Below are positions 5,848 through 6,571 of a DNA stretch of 6,571 nucleotides, one piece after another. Made by a program: the position numbers and the translations under genes. This stretch comes from Verrucomicrobiota bacterium (GTDB taxonomy: Bacteria > Verrucomicrobiota > Verrucomicrobiia > Opitutales > Opitutaceae). Under the pieces are notes generated by a model. That model was not told where the DNA came from. It saw nothing but the letters and a program-made list of their open reading frames with translations, and ran no database searches. Position 1 is the first letter of the stretch; every line of letters begins with the position of its first letter. Where the stretch lies: the NCBI GenBank assembly GCA_030832235.1, contig JAURJO010000334.1:1-6571 (forward strand). Direction: 5' to 3'.

Positions 5848-6571
5848 ATGGCCGCCATCCCGCGCGAAAAACTCCAGCTCGGCGCCGCCGTTTGCCTGCT
5901 GCTCGCCTCCGCCGGCGCGTTCGGCTACCTCGCCCTGCGTCATCAGTCGGATCCTCGCGAGGAGATGCGTCAGGCGCAGCTCGCCGGAGCCGCCTATCAG
6001 GCGCTGGCGACCGAGGCGCCGCGCGTGAGTACCGAGTCGTGGCCCGCCCCGACGCAGCAGTCCCGCGGGCGCGAGTGGGTTTACGACACTTTCACGCCCC
6101 CCGAGATCTTCTACAATTCTCGCTCCCGTCAATTCACGGTGCGACCCCCTTCAAGTCTCGTCGACGAGGAGGCCTCCGAGGCGTTCGGTGTCGAGCTGGT
6201 CGCGGTGCGGCCCGAGCCGTTCCGGATGCAATTGACCGGTTACGTCGGCGGGGAAGGGGAGTGGCGCGGGGTTTTCCAAAACGTGCTATCCGGCGAGGTT
6301 TTCCTGGCCGGGGCCGGACGCCGCGTGCCGAACCTCGCGCTCACGATCCGCAGCCTGGACGTGAAGCCCCAGCCCGTGGCGCTCGCGGAAAGCATGACCA
6401 CCCGCCAGCGCGTCGCCTCCGCGGTGGTGCGCGATGAGAAAACGGGCCGCGACATCACGCTCACCCATCGGGAGCGGGTTTTCACCGGCACCGTCTTCGC
6501 GTTTCTCGCGCAGCCCGGGCAAAGCGCCGCGCGCGAGGTGCGCTCGGGCGACACCTTCCAGATCGGCGACG
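5848..6571 (+). CDS. PilP-like / Amuc_1099-like pilus-locus membrane protein (C-terminus beyond the right edge)
   Basis: The frame is open for 241 codons to the edge, so the protein is partial. It begins with a short basic tail (R6, K8), then one membrane helix or uncleaved signal (about 10-30), a polar linker, and a segment at about 78-99 with W-V-Y-D-T-F-T-P-P-E-I-F-Y-N, which I associate with the Amuc_1099 family. From about 117 to 172 there is a compact beta-rich unit with L129-T-G-Y-V-G-G, V151-F-L-A-G and a final L-T-I-R-S-L-D-V, similar in plan to the homology region of PilP and GspC proteins that dock onto the secretin. After this come a charged connector (about 180-210) and the start of another beta-rich unit. 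In the series it would fill the PilP place, joining PilN/PilO to the outer-membrane secretin, whose gene is expected next. ATG 5848 is the first ATG in frame; the leader lacks a Shine-Dalgarno. The family call is by context and motif only. Confidence 0.75.
   Translation, partial: MAAIPREKLQLGAAVCLLLASAGAFGYLALRHQSDPREEMRQAQLAGAAYQALATEAPRVSTESWPAPTQQSRGREWVYDTFTPPEIFYNSRSRQFTVRPPSSLVDEEASEAFGVELVAVRPEPFRMQLTGYVGGEGEWRGVFQNVLSGEVFLAGAGRRVPNLALTIRSLDVKPQPVALAESMTTRQRVASAVVRDEKTGRDITLTHRERVFTGTVFAFLAQPGQSAAREVRSGDTFQIGD

Noticed and set aside
1..6571. CRISPR array, insertion sequence, tRNA or defence system
   Set aside because: No regularly spaced repeats, no transposase or terminal inverted repeats, no tRNA-like folding region and no nuclease or toxin gene could be found; coding genes fill the window.

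Overview
The window is high-GC DNA (by eye about two thirds G+C), densely coding, and looks like a chromosomal segment from a member of the Verrucomicrobiota, most likely an Opitutaceae-type (Opitutales) bacterium. The lineage call rests on four consecutive plus-strand genes whose order and sequence features match the Verrucomicrobiota pilus locus known from Akkermansia muciniphila as Amuc_1102, 1101, 1100 and 1099. This was judged from sequence memory and gene order; no search was run.

Left part, minus strand, read right to left: a NUDIX hydrolase (2136 to 1627), then pdhA, the pyruvate dehydrogenase E1 alpha subunit (1467 to 370), then pdhB, the E1 beta subunit (326 to beyond the left edge). 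pdhA and pdhB are 43 nt apart and surely form one unit making the E1 component, which decarboxylates pyruvate with thiamine diphosphate. The E2 and E3 genes are not in view. The 159-nt gap between the NUDIX gene and pdhA (1468-1626) holds no gene, no convincing promoter and no terminator that I can see, but it is the obvious place for a pdh promoter.

Centre: a 108-nt divergent intergenic region (2137-2244) separates the NUDIX gene from the pilus genes. It contains a 32-nt near-palindrome (2166-2197) that could be an operator.

Right part, plus strand: a secreted Amuc_1102-like protein (2245-2871), a PilM protein fused to a PilN-like membrane and periplasmic part (2993-4729), a PilO-like or Amuc_1100-like bitopic membrane protein (4746-5801), and a PilP-like or Amuc_1099-like bitopic protein that runs off the right edge (5848-6571). 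Together they look like the inner-membrane alignment subcomplex of a type IV pilus or type II secretion-like machine: a cytoplasmic actin-like PilM domain, tethered directly to PilN, then PilO and PilP. A PilQ secretin gene (Amuc_1098 counterpart) is expected just beyond the right edge but is not seen.

None of the start codons has a recognisable Shine-Dalgarno sequence; several leaders are C-rich and share an ATCCCG element. No tRNA, rRNA, CRISPR, insertion sequence or other mobile element was seen, and nothing suggests recent transfer.
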